Notes: a model not told the origin generated them from the sequence alone. A DNA stretch of 64,000 nt from Paracidovorax avenae ATCC 19860 (GCF_000176855.2 NC_015138.1:3038001-3102000), one strand, 5' to 3'; positions 46,669 through 60,065 are shown, counted from the first letter of the stretch. Program-made: numbers and translations.

Positions 46669-47493
46669 ATGACCCAACAACTGCAGAACATCATCGACAC
46701 CGCCTGGGAGAACCGCGCCAGCCTCTCGCCCTCCGCCGCCCCGCGCGAAGTGCAGGATGCCGTCGAGCACGTGATCGCCGAACTCGATGCCGGCAAGCTG
46801 CGCGTGGCCACCCGCGAGGGCGTCGGCCAGTGGACCGTGCACCAGTGGATCAAGAAGGCCGTGCTGCTGTCGTTCCGCCTGAAGGACAACGAGCTGATCG
46901 AGGCCGGCAGCCTCGGCTTCTACGACAAGGTGCCGACCAAGTTCGCAGGCCGCTCGGCCGAAGAGATGGCTGCCATCGGCGTGCGCGTGGTGCCGCCGGC
47001 CGTGGCGCGCCGCGGCAGCTTCATCGCCAGGGGCGCGATCCTCATGCCCAGCTACGTGAACATCGGCGCCTACGTGGACGAGGGCACCATGGTCGATACC
47101 TGGGCCACCGTCGGCTCCTGCGCGCAGGTGGGCAAGCACGTGCACCTGTCCGGCGGCGTGGGCCTCGGCGGCGTGCTGGAGCCCCTGCAGGCCAACCCGA
47201 CCATCATCGAGGACAACTGCTTCATCGGCGCGCGCTCGGAGATCGTCGAGGGCGTGATCGTCGAAGAGAACTCCGTCATCTCCATGGGCGTGTACATCGG
47301 CCAGAGCACTCCCATCTACGACCGCACCACCGACACCGTGAGCTATGGCCGCGTGCCGGCGGGCTCGGTGGTGGTGAGCGGCAGCCTGCCCAAGGGCGAC
47401 GGCAAGTACAGCATGTACGCGGCCATCATCGTCAAGAAGGTGGATGCCAAGACCCGCTCCACCACCAGCCTGAACGACCTGCTGCGCGACTGA
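46669..47493 (+). CDS. dapD: Tetrahydrodipicolinate N-succinyltransferase
   Basis: A 274-residue left-handed beta-helix acyltransferase that succinylates tetrahydrodipicolinate. The N-terminal helical part ([17 protein letters not shown]) and the hexapeptide repeats ([43 protein letters not shown]) are typical, and [28 protein letters not shown] completes the coil. It is the second gene of the dap cluster, between dapC and pilU. Confidence 0.96.
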   Translation: MTQQLQNIIDTAWENRASLSPSAAPREVQDAVEHVIAELDAGKLRVATREGVGQWTVHQWIKKAVLLSFRLKDNELIEAGSLGFYDKVPTKFAGRSAEEMAAIGVRVVPPAVARRGSFIARGAILMPSYVNIGAYVDEGTMVDTWATVGSCAQVGKHVHLSGGVGLGGVLEPLQANPTIIEDNCFIGARSEIVEGVIVEENSVISMGVYIGQSTPIYDRTTDTVSYGRVPAGSVVVSGSLPKGDGKYSMYAAIIVKKVDAKTRSTTSLNDLLRD

Positions 47494-47570
47494 CGGCAGG
47501 CGCCGCGCCCCCCGGCACCCGCCGGGCCGCGGCCACCCGCCCCTTCCACCACCTTCGCAAGGGACACCCC

Positions 47571-48734
47571 ATGAGCACGATGGAGCGGATTCTCCGGCTG
47601 ATGGCCGAAAAGCGGGCCTCGGACGTCTATCTCTCGGCCAATGCCCCGGTCCTCATCAAGATCAACGGCGAGTGCGTGCCCGTCAACAGCCAGCTGCTGC
47701 CCTTCGATGCACCGAAGAACCTGCTGGCCGAGATCGTGCCGCCGGACCGCATCGAGGAACTGGAGGAAACGGGCGAGCTCAACATGGGCGTGCCGCTCAC
47801 CGGCGTGGGGCGCTTCCGCGTGAGCGCCATGCGCCAGCGCGGCAGCTATGCGGTGGTCGTGCGGTTCATCGCGCAGCACATCCCGGAGCTGTCCAGCCTC
47901 AACCTGCCGCCCATCCTCGGCGAGTTGATCCTCGAGAAGCGTGGCCTGCTGCTGGTCGTGGGGGCGACGGGCTCGGGCAAGAGCACCACGCTCGCCTCGA
48001 TGATCGACAGCCGTAACGCACAGCTCACGGGCCACATCCTCACGGTGGAAGACCCGGTCGAATACCAGTTCAAGAACAAGAAGTCGATCATCAACCAGCG
48101 CGAGATCGGCTCCGACACCCAGTCCCTGCAGACGGCGCTGAAGAACGCGCTGCGCCAGGCGCCCGACGTGATCCTGATCGGCGAGATCCGTGACCGCGAG
48201 ACAATGTCCGCGGCCATCGCGTACGCGCAGTCGGGCCACCTGTGCCTCGCCACCCTGCACGGCAACAACAGCTACCACGCGCTGAACCGGATCCTCAGCT
48301 TCTACCCGGTCGAGGTGCGCCCCACCATGCTGGGCGACCTGGCCTCGGCCCTGAAGGCCATCGTCTCGCAGCGCCTGGTGCGCTCGCCTGCCGGGGAGCG
48401 CCTGCCCGCGGTGGAAGTGCTGCTCAACACCAAGCTCGTGGGCGAGATGATCGAGCAGGGCAATTTCTCCGGCGTGCGCGAGGCCATGGAAAAATCCATG
48501 GCCGAGGGCTCGCAGACCTTCGAGCACGATCTGGCGCGCCTGGTCATCGAAGGCCGCATCGACCGCAAGGAAGGCCTGGCCTACGCAGATTCGCCCACCA
48601 ACCTGATGTGGCGCCTGCAGAACGATTTCTCGATCGCCGCCAAGGCCGCGCGCGACCGCAAGGACGCAGGCGCGCAGGACGACGAAGACCAGCCCTCGTT
48701 CACCGAGATCGTCCTGGACGTCAAGCCCCAGTGA
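47571..48734 (+). CDS. pilU: Type IV pilus retraction ATPase PilU
   Basis: A 387-residue PilT-family hexameric ATPase for twitching motility. Walker A is GATGSGKSTTLASMIDSRN, followed by an Asp box (LTVEDPVEYQFKNKKSIINQRE), Walker B (APDVILIGEIRDRETM) and a His box (GHLCLATLHGNNSYHALNRI). The acidic C-terminal extension (DEDQPSFTEIVLD) and overall length fit PilU better than PilT. No pilT lies beside it. Its place inside the dap cluster suggests operon membership by chance rather than a metabolic role. Confidence 0.9.
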   Translation: MSTMERILRLMAEKRASDVYLSANAPVLIKINGECVPVNSQLLPFDAPKNLLAEIVPPDRIEELEETGELNMGVPLTGVGRFRVSAMRQRGSYAVVVRFIAQHIPELSSLNLPPILGELILEKRGLLLVVGATGSGKSTTLASMIDSRNAQLTGHILTVEDPVEYQFKNKKSIINQREIGSDTQSLQTALKNALRQAPDVILIGEIRDRETMSAAIAYAQSGHLCLATLHGNNSYHALNRILSFYPVEVRPTMLGDLASALKAIVSQRLVRSPAGERLPAVEVLLNTKLVGEMIEQGNFSGVREAMEKSMAEGSQTFEHDLARLVIEGRIDRKEGLAYADSPTNLMWRLQNDFSIAAKAARDRKDAGAQDDEDQPSFTEIVLDVKPQ

Positions 48735-50926
<2,192 letters not shown>

Positions 50927-50943
50927 CCCACATCCAGCGCCCC

Positions 50944-50964
50944 CGGACTGCAGGCCGCAGTCCG
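50944..50964. terminator. Stem-loop after prmB
   Basis: CGGACTGC-AGGCC-GCAGTCCG forms a perfect 8-bp stem 18 bp after the prmB stop. No T-run follows, so it may be a weak terminator or an mRNA 3' stabiliser. Confidence 0.4.
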
Positions 50965-51047
50965 CGCGGGCGTGCATTCCACCGCATCCGCTACCATGCG
51001 CGGTTGCTTTGTCGCGGGCCCCACGGGCGGCCCGCTGTGATTCGATC

Positions 51048-53081
<2,034 letters not shown>

Positions 53082-53084
53082 AAT

Positions 53085-53127
53085 GCTGTAACGACGTCCT
53101 GTAATTTCCTGCAGGCAACGTTACAGC
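53085..53127. repeat. 9-bp inverted repeat with internal palindrome and CTGTAA repeats
   Basis: GCTGTAACG (53085-53093) and CGTTACAGC (53119-53127) are perfect inverted copies. The 25-bp spacer contains the palindrome CCTGCAGG (53108-53115) and a third CTGTAA (53099-53104). It begins 3 bp after the ABC-F stop. It could be a large stem-loop or a multi-site operator; no function is assigned. Confidence 0.5.
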
Positions 53128-53139
53128 CTATAACTTTAT

Positions 53140-53158
53140 TGCTCCTTTTATAGGAGCA
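53140..53158. repeat. 7-bp stem-loop in the ABC-F/phaB gap
   Basis: TGCTCCT-TTTAT-AGGAGCA forms a perfect 7-bp stem with a 5-base loop. A run of eight T residues follows about 25 bases later on the plus strand (near 53182-53190). It may take part in termination downstream of the ABC-F gene. Confidence 0.35.
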
Positions 53159-53251
53159 GAAGAAAAGCCTTCGGCTGGTTGCATTTTTTTTCGTTCTACT
53201 GTCAACGCTCCAGGAAGACGCCGCGTTGTGGATGCATCCAAGGAGCTAACG

Positions 53252-53326
53252 ATGAACACCTCTGCAATCCTGTCCGCATGGCCTGAAGACGAACGCGACC
53301 GCAAGCGCGCTCCCGGCCGTTTCTGA
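53252..53326 (+). CDS. Possible 24-residue microprotein
   Basis: A 24-codon frame starting MNTSAILSAW and ending in a basic Arg/Lys-rich tail (RDRKRAPGRF). AAGGAG lies six bases before the ATG, one of the best ribosome-binding sites in the window. A strong rho-independent terminator on the same strand lies about 120 bp downstream. No family is recognised. It could be a real small protein, a leader peptide, or an accidental frame within a small RNA. Confidence 0.4.
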   Translation: MNTSAILSAWPEDERDRKRAPGRF

Positions 53327-53443
53327 AAAGGCAGGCACCAGACAGCAGTCGGACACAGGCGGAATCCCCAACGGGTTCTGCCGAGCCCGGCGGGCGCGGA
53401 CCCTGACCTTCGTACCATTCCCTTCCTACCCCATCCCCCAATG

Positions 53444-53473
53444 AAGAACCCCGCCGAGGCGGGGTTCTTTTTC
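53444..53473 (+). terminator. Strong rho-independent terminator
   Basis: AAGAACCCCGCC-GAG-GGCGGGGTTCTT forms a 12-bp stem, and its 3' arm runs into a T-rich tail (TTCTTTTTC) on the plus strand. It ends a plus-strand transcript coming from the 53.1-53.4 kb region. On the minus strand it lies 20 bp after the phaB stop and may also end that gene, though the T-tail there is weaker. Confidence 0.85.
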
Positions 53474-53492
53474 GTCCGGGGAGTCCAGGGCG

Positions 53493-54230
53493 TCAGCCCA
53501 TGTGCAGGCCGCCGTTGACCGAGAAATCGGCCCCGGTGGCGTAGCCCCCTTCTTCCGACGCCAGCCAAGCGATGATCGAGGCGATCTCGCTGGGTTCGCC
53601 CAGGCGCTTGACCGGCACGGTGGCGACGATCTTCTCCAGCACGTCAGGCCGGATGGCCTTGACCATGTCGGTACCGATGTACCCCGGGCTGACGGTGTTC
53701 ACCGTCACGCCCTTGGTGGCGAGCTCCTGCGCCAGAGCCATCGAGAAACCGTGCATGCCAGCCTTCGCGGCAGAATAGTTCGTCTGGCCGGCCTGGCCCT
53801 TCTCGCCGTTCACGCTGCTGATGTTGATGATGCGGCCCCAGCCCTTCTCCACCATGTCGCCCACGACCTGCTTGGTCACGTTGAACATGCTGTTGAGATT
53901 GGTCTCGATCACCGCATCCCAGTCCTCGCGGGACATCTTCACGAACATGCGGTCACGCGTGATGCCGGCGTTGTTCACCAGCACGTCGATGCTGCCGTGC
54001 TCGGCCTTGGCCTTGGTGAAGGCCGCCACGGTGGAATCCCAGTCGCCGACGTTGCCGACGGACGCGTGGAACGTGTAACCCAGAGCCTTCTGCTCGGCCA
54101 GCCACTTGGCGTGGTCCCGCGTCGGGCCGCAGCCCGCGATGACCTTGAAGCCATCCTTGTGCAGCCGCTGGCAGATGGCCGTTCCGATGCCACCCATGCC
54201 CCCAGTGACATACGCTACTTTCTGATTCAT
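53493..54230 (-). CDS. phaB: Acetoacetyl-CoA reductase
   Basis: A 245-residue NADPH-dependent SDR enzyme that makes (R)-3-hydroxybutyryl-CoA for polymer synthesis. The nucleotide-binding GGMGGIG, NNAG (residues 86-89) and the catalytic Ser139, Tyr152 and Lys156 are present. AGGAG precedes the ATG by 9 bases. It lies downstream of phaA in the same direction, but a strong terminator at 54379-54402 separates them, so it probably also has its own promoter in the 198-bp gap. Confidence 0.96.
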   Translation of the reverse strand: MNQKVAYVTGGMGGIGTAICQRLHKDGFKVIAGCGPTRDHAKWLAEQKALGYTFHASVGNVGDWDSTVAAFTKAKAEHGSIDVLVNNAGITRDRMFVKMSREDWDAVIETNLNSMFNVTKQVVGDMVEKGWGRIINISSVNGEKGQAGQTNYSAAKAGMHGFSMALAQELATKGVTVNTVSPGYIGTDMVKAIRPDVLEKIVATVPVKRLGEPSEIASIIAWLASEEGGYATGADFSVNGGLHMG

Positions 54231-54378
54231 GTGATTTATCTCCTAGTCAACGATTCACGCAACCACTCTACCCAAGATTCCGCGCCCCACGGTTGAGGAA
54301 AACACCCAGCCGCGGCTTGGTGCGCGAGCTTCCTGGACAGACGTGGCCGCCGGATGGCGCCCCGCCGCCACAGCCTGC

Positions 54379-54402
54379 AAAAAAGCCGCACCACGTGCGG
54401 CT
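54379..54402 (-). terminator. Rho-independent terminator between phaA and phaB
   Basis: On the minus strand AGCCGCAC-GTG-GTGCGGCT forms an 8-bp stem ending in a T-run (plus-strand A-run 54379-54384), about 27 bp after the phaA stop. It should end most phaC-phaA transcripts before phaB. Confidence 0.85.
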
Positions 54403-54428
54403 GCAGCAAGGCGGGCCGTCCGGGAAAC

Positions 54429-55610
54429 TCAGACCCGCTCCACCGCGAGCGAGACGCCCATGCCCCCGCCGATGCACAACGCGGCCACACCCTTGCGGGC
54501 GCCGCGGCGCTGCAGTTCGTGCAGCAGGGTGACGAGCACGCGGCAGCCCGAGGCGCCGATCGGGTGGCCGATGGCGATCGCCCCGCCGTTCACGTTCACC
54601 TTGGCGGGATCGATGCCCAACTGCTGGTTGACGGCGCAGGCCTGGGCGGCGAAGGCTTCGTTCAGCTCGAACAGGTCCACGTCGGCCGCGGTCCAACCGG
54701 CGCGCTGCAGCACCTTGCGCGTCGCGGGCACGGGGCCCAGGCCCATGGTGGCGGGGTCGAGGCCGCTCGTGGCGTAGGCAGCGATGCGCGCCAGCGGCTT
54801 GAGCCCCAGGGCCGCGGCCTTCTTCGCGCTCATCACCACCACGGCGGCCGCGCCGTCATTGAGGCCGGACGCATTGCCGGCCGTCACGGTACCGGCCTTG
54901 TCGAAGGCCGGGCGCAGCCCTGCCAGCGCCTCGGCATTGGTCTTGCGGTTGAGGTATTCGTCGGCTTCGAAGACGATGGGGTCGCCCTTCTTCTGGGGCA
55001 GGCTCACGCCGACGATCTCGTCCTTGAAGCGGCCTGCATCCTGCGCCGCGGCGGCTTTCTGCTGGCTGCCCAGGGCGAGCGCATCCTGCTGCTCGCGGGA
55101 CACGCCCTCCTGCCGGGCGACGTTCTCGGCGGTGATGCCCATGTGGTACTGGTTGTACACGTCCCACAGGCCGTCCACGATCATCGAGTCGGTCATCTTC
55201 CAGTCGCCCATGCGCTGGCCCTCGCGCGAGCCGTTGAGCACGTGGGGCGCCAGGCTCATGTTCTCCTGGCCGCCCGCGACCACGATCTCGCTGTCGCCCG
55301 TGGCGACTGCCTGGGCCGCGAGCATCACGGCCTTCAGGCCGGAGCCGCAGACGGCGTTGATGGTCAGCGCCGGCGTTTCCTTGGCCACGCCGGCCTTCAT
55401 CGTGGCCTGGCGCGCGGGATTCTGGCCCACGCCCGCCGTGAGCACCTGCCCCATGATCACTTCACCTACCTGGTCCAGCGGCACGTTGGCACGGGCCAGC
55501 GCTTCCTTGATCACGATGGCTCCCAGTTCGGTGGCCGGGGTCTTGGCGAGCGCGCCGCCGAACTTGCCCACGGCCGTGCGGACAGCCGAAACGATGACGA
55601 TGTCTTCCAT
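54429..55610 (-). CDS. phaA: Acetyl-CoA C-acetyltransferase (beta-ketothiolase)
   Basis: 393 residues, the standard biosynthetic thiolase length. The active-site residues are Cys88 ([11 protein letters not shown]), His349 ([10 protein letters not shown]) and Cys379 (ALCIGGGMG). It condenses two acetyl-CoA to acetoacetyl-CoA. The start at 55610 ([17 protein letters not shown]) has GAGGAT upstream. It follows phaC by 45 bp in the same operon. Confidence 0.96.
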   Translation of the reverse strand: MEDIVIVSAVRTAVGKFGGALAKTPATELGAIVIKEALARANVPLDQVGEVIMGQVLTAGVGQNPARQATMKAGVAKETPALTINAVCGSGLKAVMLAAQAVATGDSEIVVAGGQENMSLAPHVLNGSREGQRMGDWKMTDSMIVDGLWDVYNQYHMGITAENVARQEGVSREQQDALALGSQQKAAAAQDAGRFKDEIVGVSLPQKKGDPIVFEADEYLNRKTNAEALAGLRPAFDKAGTVTAGNASGLNDGAAAVVVMSAKKAAALGLKPLARIAAYATSGLDPATMGLGPVPATRKVLQRAGWTAADVDLFELNEAFAAQACAVNQQLGIDPAKVNVNGGAIAIGHPIGASGCRVLVTLLHELQRRGARKGVAALCIGGGMGVSLAVERV

Positions 55611-55655
55611 GTCGATCCTCAAAGGTAATGATGGGAAAAGGGGTGGAGCGGCGCC

Positions 55656-57368
55656 TCAGGCCCGCTCGCGTACATAGCGTCCCGGTGCCGGCTCGATGGC
55701 CGAGAACCGCGCGCCCTTGCCATAGCGCTTGGGCGCGGGCACGAGCGGGCCGGCATGGCCGCGCAGCCAGGCGGCCCAGTCGGTCCACCAGCTGCCGGGC
55801 TGTTCCGTCGCGCCGTCCAGCCATTCGGGCAGCGTGGCAGGCAGAGCGCCGTCCTCGCGGACCCAGTGGCTGCGCTTTTTCTTGGCGGGGGGATTGATGA
55901 CGCCCGCGATGTGGCCGGAGGCTCCCATCACGAAGCGCTTCTCGCCGGGCAGGACCTGGGTGGAGGCATACGCGGCATCGACGGGGACGATGTGGTCCTC
56001 GCGCGAGCCATAGATGTACACGGGCAGGTCCACGAGGTTCAGGTCGATCGACTCGCCGCACACGGTCAGGCGGCCGGGCTTGCAGAGGTTGTTCTCGAGG
56101 TAGAGATTGCGCAGGTACCAGGCGTAGAACGGCCCGGGCAGGTTGGTCGAGTCGCTGTTCCAGTAGAGCAGGTCGAAGGGAGGCGGCGTCTCGCCCTTCA
56201 GGTAGTTGCCCACCACGTACGTCCAGACAAGGTCGTTGGGCCGCAGGAAGCTGAACGTGGAAGCGAGGTCCTGCCCCTTCATCAGGCCGCCCTGCCCCAT
56301 CTGCAGTTCGCGGAAATGCACGAAGCTCTCGTCGATGAAGACGTCGAGGATGCCGGTTTCGGCGAAATCGATGAACGTGGTGAGGAAGGTGGCGCTGGCC
56401 ACGGGCTCCTCGCCCCGGGCTGCCAGCACGGCCAGGCCGGTAGCCAGCATGGTGCCGCCCACGCAGAAGCCGAGCGCGTTGATCTGGTCGCTGCCGGAGA
56501 TTTCGCGGACGGTGTCGATGGCGCAGAGTACCGCGTCCTCGATGTAGTCGTCCCAGGTGGCGTTCGCCAGGGACTGGTCCGGATTGCGCCAGCTCACCAC
56601 GAAAGTGCGGTGCCCTTCGGACACCGCATGCCGGATGAGCGAATTCTCGGGCTGCAGGTCGAGGATGTAGAACTTGTTGATGCAGGGCGGCACGACCAGC
56701 AGCGGGCGCTGGTGCACCTTGGGCGTGAGCGGCTTGTACTCGATGAGCTGGAAAAGCGCGTTCTCGTACACCACGGCACCCTCGGAGGTGGCCACGTTAC
56801 GGCCCACCTCGAAGACGCTTTCGTCGGTCATGGACACATGGCCCTGCCGCATGTCGTGCAGCAGGTTGGCGATGCCCTTGGCCAGGCTCTCACCCTGGGA
56901 ATCGATGGCCTTCTTCTGCGCCTCGGGGTTGAAGACGAGGAAATTGCTGGGTGCCATGGCCGCCATCCACTGCTCCACGCCGAAGCGGATGCGCGCGCGC
57001 GTCTTGGGATCGGTGTCCACCGCATCGGCCAGCCCCATCAGGGTGCGGGCGTTGAGCAGGTAGGACGCGGCGGCGAAGGCCGCCGTGGGGCTCTCGGCCC
57101 ACGCGGGGGCGCTGAAGCGGCGGTCTTTCATGGCGGCCGGCTGCAGCGCCTGGCTCCAGAGCTCGGACGCTTCCTTCAGGTACTGCTGCTGCAGCCCGGC
57201 CAGCTTGTCCGGGGAGAAGGCAATGGCCGGACCGGCCTGCGCGGAAGCGGCGCCGGCAGCGGCAGGGCCGCCAGCCTGCCGGAAGGCTTCCAGCGCCTGC
57301 ATCCAGCTTTCGCTCAGTTTCTGCTGGATCTGCCGGGCATTGCCGGCCCAGCCTGCGTCAAAATCCAT
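55656..57368 (-). CDS. phaC: Class I poly(3-hydroxyalkanoate) synthase
   Basis: A 570-residue synthase with the lipase-like box GFCVGGT, whose nucleophile is Cys302. The N-terminal domain ([22 protein letters not shown]) and the [25 protein letters not shown] and [10 protein letters not shown] (catalytic Asp/His region) segments fit class I enzymes. It polymerises (R)-3-hydroxybutyryl-CoA onto the growing chain at the granule surface. GAGGAGA lies upstream of the ATG. It heads the phaC-phaA unit. Confidence 0.96.
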   Translation of the reverse strand: MDFDAGWAGNARQIQQKLSESWMQALEAFRQAGGPAAAGAASAQAGPAIAFSPDKLAGLQQQYLKEASELWSQALQPAAMKDRRFSAPAWAESPTAAFAAASYLLNARTLMGLADAVDTDPKTRARIRFGVEQWMAAMAPSNFLVFNPEAQKKAIDSQGESLAKGIANLLHDMRQGHVSMTDESVFEVGRNVATSEGAVVYENALFQLIEYKPLTPKVHQRPLLVVPPCINKFYILDLQPENSLIRHAVSEGHRTFVVSWRNPDQSLANATWDDYIEDAVLCAIDTVREISGSDQINALGFCVGGTMLATGLAVLAARGEEPVASATFLTTFIDFAETGILDVFIDESFVHFRELQMGQGGLMKGQDLASTFSFLRPNDLVWTYVVGNYLKGETPPPFDLLYWNSDSTNLPGPFYAWYLRNLYLENNLCKPGRLTVCGESIDLNLVDLPVYIYGSREDHIVPVDAAYASTQVLPGEKRFVMGASGHIAGVINPPAKKKRSHWVREDGALPATLPEWLDGATEQPGSWWTDWAAWLRGHAGPLVPAPKRYGKGARFSAIEPAPGRYVRERA

Positions 57369-57524
57369 GAACGTGTCTCCTCACACCCAGCCATCATGCC
57401 ATCCCGGCAGCGCTTCCGAAGGGAATCGCGCCATGGCCATGGCATTGTTGCCGAGCGGTACGTCCGGAAGCAATGCCACTTTCGCTTTTTCACGATATAG
57501 CTCAGTTTTCGGGAAGACGGCTCC

Positions 57525-57869
57525 ATGTATCTGGTAATCATCGGCTGGTTGTACGTCACCGTGATGATGGCCGCCGCCGAGGCCGCCAGTCCGCAGGGCA
57601 GCCTGCTGGGCGCGGCGGTGACCTTCGTGCTCTACGGGCTGGTACCCATCTCGATCGTCGCCTACATCCTCGGCACACCGGCCCGCAAGCGCGCCCTGCG
57701 GCAGAGGGAGCAGCACGAGCGGGAAAGGGCCGCGCGCCCCGCGGGTCGGGAAGCACCTCCGGCGGACGCGGCCTCAGCCGCCACGCGGCCCGAGCCAGAT
57801 GCAGGCGGCGAACCGCCCGCCGGTGCTGCCGAACCGCTGCATGGAGGCGCGGTGCGAAAAGAACCGTGA
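57525..57869 (+). CDS. Small membrane protein of unknown function
   Basis: 114 residues with two hydrophobic helices (LVIIGWLYVTVMMAAAEAA and LLGAAVTFVLYGLVPISIVAYILG), then a charged Arg/Glu/Ala/Pro tail. Such two-helix proteins near phaC or pgeF are frequent in Burkholderiales; I know no function. Its last ~96 bp overlap the 3' end of pgeF on the opposite strand, so one of the two C-termini is probably unconstrained. It is divergent from phaC across 156 bp. Confidence 0.7.
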   Translation: MYLVIIGWLYVTVMMAAAEAASPQGSLLGAAVTFVLYGLVPISIVAYILGTPARKRALRQREQHERERAARPAGREAPPADAASAATRPEPDAGGEPPAGAAEPLHGGAVRKEP

Positions 57870-58601
57870 GGCCTGGCGCACGGTGCACCAGCCGTCCCCC
57901 CCGTCGTTGCCCCACACGCCCGCCACGCCCAGCGCGCCGAGCCGCCGCCGTGCCAGTCCGGGCAGGTCGGCCAGGTACTTGCTCCCGCCCTGCGGGGAAA
58001 AATGCGTGGTCGCCCCGGCATCCCGTGCGCAGAACGCTTCCCGGACCTCTTCGCCCACCTCGAAGGCGGACGGCCCGATGCACGGGCCCAGCCATGCCAG
58101 CACGCCGCCAACCGCATCCAGGTGCGCGAGCGCCTGTTCCAGCACGCCACCGGCCAGGCCGCGCCAGCCGGCATGCACCGCCGCCACGGCGGAACCCTTG
58201 CGGTCCGTCAGCAGCACGGGCAGGCAGTCCGCGACCATGATGGTGCAGGCCCGGCCCGGCAGGCGGGCGATGCAGGCGTCGGCCTCCGTGCCGTCCGGCA
58301 CGCCGCGGTCCAGGTCCGCCACGGCCGTCCCGTGCACCTGCCGCAGGAAGGTGGGTGCCACCGCGGCCCCTCCCCCAAGGTCCGCCAGGCGGGCGCGCAG
58401 GTGCGCCCGGTTGGCCAGGACGGCATCCGGATCGTCGCCGACGTGGTCGCCCAGGTTCAACGCAGACCATGCGTCCCGACTCACGCCGCCCGGCCGTGCC
58501 GTGCACACCGCATGCACGTGGCCGGGCACGGGCCAGTCGGGCAGCAGCCAGCCGTCCGGCAGGCAATCAGCCGCGGGCGGCAAGGTGCTAGCTCCCGGCA
58601 T
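57774..58601 (-). CDS. pgeF: Peptidoglycan editing factor PgeF (laccase-domain protein)
   Basis: 275 residues of the YfiH/laccase-domain family. Metal/active-site motifs are visible: FLRQVHGTAVADL, VADCLPVLL, VHAGWRGLAGGVLE and GPCIGPSAFEV. PgeF hydrolyses misincorporated peptidoglycan precursors (L-Ser in place of L-Ala). The ATG at 58601 overlaps the maiA stop region by 14 bp, so the two are coupled. Its 3' end overlaps the membrane-protein gene antisense. Confidence 0.9.
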   Translation of the reverse strand: MPGASTLPPAADCLPDGWLLPDWPVPGHVHAVCTARPGGVSRDAWSALNLGDHVGDDPDAVLANRAHLRARLADLGGGAAVAPTFLRQVHGTAVADLDRGVPDGTEADACIARLPGRACTIMVADCLPVLLTDRKGSAVAAVHAGWRGLAGGVLEQALAHLDAVGGVLAWLGPCIGPSAFEVGEEVREAFCARDAGATTHFSPQGGSKYLADLPGLARRRLGALGVAGVWGNDGGDGWCTVRQASRFFSHRASMQRFGSTGGRFAACIWLGPRGG

Positions 58602-59256
58602 CGGGGCAGGCGGAAGGATGGGCCGCCTGGAAAGCCGGCAGCGCGGATGCGGCCTCCCAGGCCGCCATGGTGCGCGGCAGCCCGGCCAGATCGACCTCGA
58701 AGCGCTGCGCATTGAAGATCTGCGGCACCAGGCAGCAGTCGGCGAGCGTCGGGACATCGCCCCAGCACAGCCGCGATGGCGGCAGGCCCGCCGCCTCGCG
58801 GGCGCGGGCCAGCAGGCCGAGCTGCCGCTCGAACGACTCCAGGCCGCCGCGCGCCCAGTGGCGGTACCAGGCGGTCTTCTCCGCGTCATCATGGCCCAGC
58901 GTCTGGGTGAGGTACTTGAGCACCCGCAGGTTGTTGACCGGGTGGATCTCGCAGGCCACCATCTGGGCCAGTGCCCGCACGTGGGCCCGGCCGAGCGCGT
59001 CGCCGGGCAGCAGCGGCGGCTGCGGATGCGTTTCGTCCAGGTATTCGATGATCGCCATCGACTGCACGAGCGTGCTCTCGTCACCCAGTTCCAGCGCCGG
59101 CACCAGCGCGTCCCCGACACGGTCCGCGTAGCCGGGTGCGCGGTGTTCCGCGCGCACGAGGTGCACCGGCACGTACTCGTAGGGCAGCCCCTTCAGCGCC
59201 AGGGCGATGCGCACCCGGTAGGACGCGGAAGAGCGGAAATAGTTGAACAGCTTCAT
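58588..59256 (-). CDS. maiA: Maleylacetoacetate/maleylpyruvate isomerase (GST zeta class)
   Basis: A 222-residue zeta-class glutathione transferase. The motif SSASYRVRIALALKGLPYEYV contains the Ser-Ser-Cys-like active loop (here SSAS, with Ala in place of Cys), followed by ESTLVQSMAIIEYLDET and the GST C-terminal helical domain. It isomerises maleylacetoacetate or maleylpyruvate using glutathione. It is divergent from a fumarylacetoacetate/fumarylpyruvate hydrolase gene, the next step of the same ring-cleavage pathway. Confidence 0.9.
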   Translation of the reverse strand: MKLFNYFRSSASYRVRIALALKGLPYEYVPVHLVRAEHRAPGYADRVGDALVPALELGDESTLVQSMAIIEYLDETHPQPPLLPGDALGRAHVRALAQMVACEIHPVNNLRVLKYLTQTLGHDDAEKTAWYRHWARGGLESFERQLGLLARAREAAGLPPSRLCWGDVPTLADCCLVPQIFNAQRFEVDLAGLPRTMAAWEAASALPAFQAAHPSACPDAGS

Positions 59257-59367
59257 GGTCCGCCAAGCATAACGTCCGTGCATGGCACACTCTGGCCGGG
59301 GCCTGCCGACGCCAGCACGGCGCGCACAGGCCATCGCCCCCCACCGAGACAAGGCCTGACATCCACC

Positions 59368-60063
59368 ATGAACTACGTGATTCCTCCTGCGCCCATTCCC
59401 AGCGTGCCCGTGGCGGGCACCACTGACCGCTTTCCGGTGCACCGCATCTACTGCGTCGGCCGCAACTACGAGGAGCACGCCAAGGAAATGGGCTTCACCG
59501 GCCGGGAGCCGCCGTTCTTCTTCCTCAAGCCGGCGGACGCCATCGTCCCGGTGGCGGCGGGCGAGACGGGCCGCATGCCCTACCCCACGCTCACGGCCAA
59601 CCTGCACCATGAGATCGAACTGGTGGTGGCCATCGGCCGGGGCGGACGCGACATCCGCGCGGCCGATGCCCTGCAGCACATCTTCGGCTATGCCGTCGGC
59701 CTCGACATGACCCGCCGGGACCTGCAGAACGACATGAAGAAGCAGGGACGCCCCTGGTGCATCGGCAAGGGTTTCGAGCACAGCGCGCCCATCGGTCCGA
59801 TCACGCCGGCCGCGCAGGCGGGCGACGTGTCCAAGGCCCCCATCTGGCTGCAAGTGAACGGCGCCGACCGGCAGCGCAGCACGGTCGCGCAGCTGATCTG
59901 GAACATCGCCGAAACCATCGAGCACCTGTCCGCCGCCTGGGAACTGCAGCCCGGCGACCTCATCTTCACGGGCACGCCCGAGGGCGTGGGCGCGGTGGTG
60001 CGCGGCGACGTGCTGGAAGGCGGCGTGGACAGGCTGGGCACCCTGCGCGTGGAAATCGCCTGA
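59368..60063 (+). CDS. Fumarylacetoacetate hydrolase-family protein (fumarylpyruvate hydrolase-like)
   Basis: A 231-residue short FAH-family enzyme. Family motifs: IYCVGRNYEEHAKEMG, FLKPADAIVP, the metal-binding Glu pair in HHEIELVVAIG, GYAVGLDMTRRDLQ and ELQPGDLIFTGTPEGVG. The short form, without the N-terminal domain of eukaryotic FAH, fits fumarylpyruvate hydrolase (NagK-like). With the divergent zeta-GST it could complete gentisate or homogentisate degradation; the ring-cleaving dioxygenase is not in the window. Confidence 0.88.
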   Translation: MNYVIPPAPIPSVPVAGTTDRFPVHRIYCVGRNYEEHAKEMGFTGREPPFFFLKPADAIVPVAAGETGRMPYPTLTANLHHEIELVVAIGRGGRDIRAADALQHIFGYAVGLDMTRRDLQNDMKKQGRPWCIGKGFEHSAPIGPITPAAQAGDVSKAPIWLQVNGADRQRSTVAQLIWNIAETIEHLSAAWELQPGDLIFTGTPEGVGAVVRGDVLEGGVDRLGTLRVEIA

Positions 60064-60065
60064 AC

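Noticed and set aside
53108..53115. CCTGCAGG palindrome as an integration or restriction-related site by itself
   Set aside because: An 8-bp palindrome alone is expected by chance in GC-rich DNA; it is only noted as part of the larger repeat.
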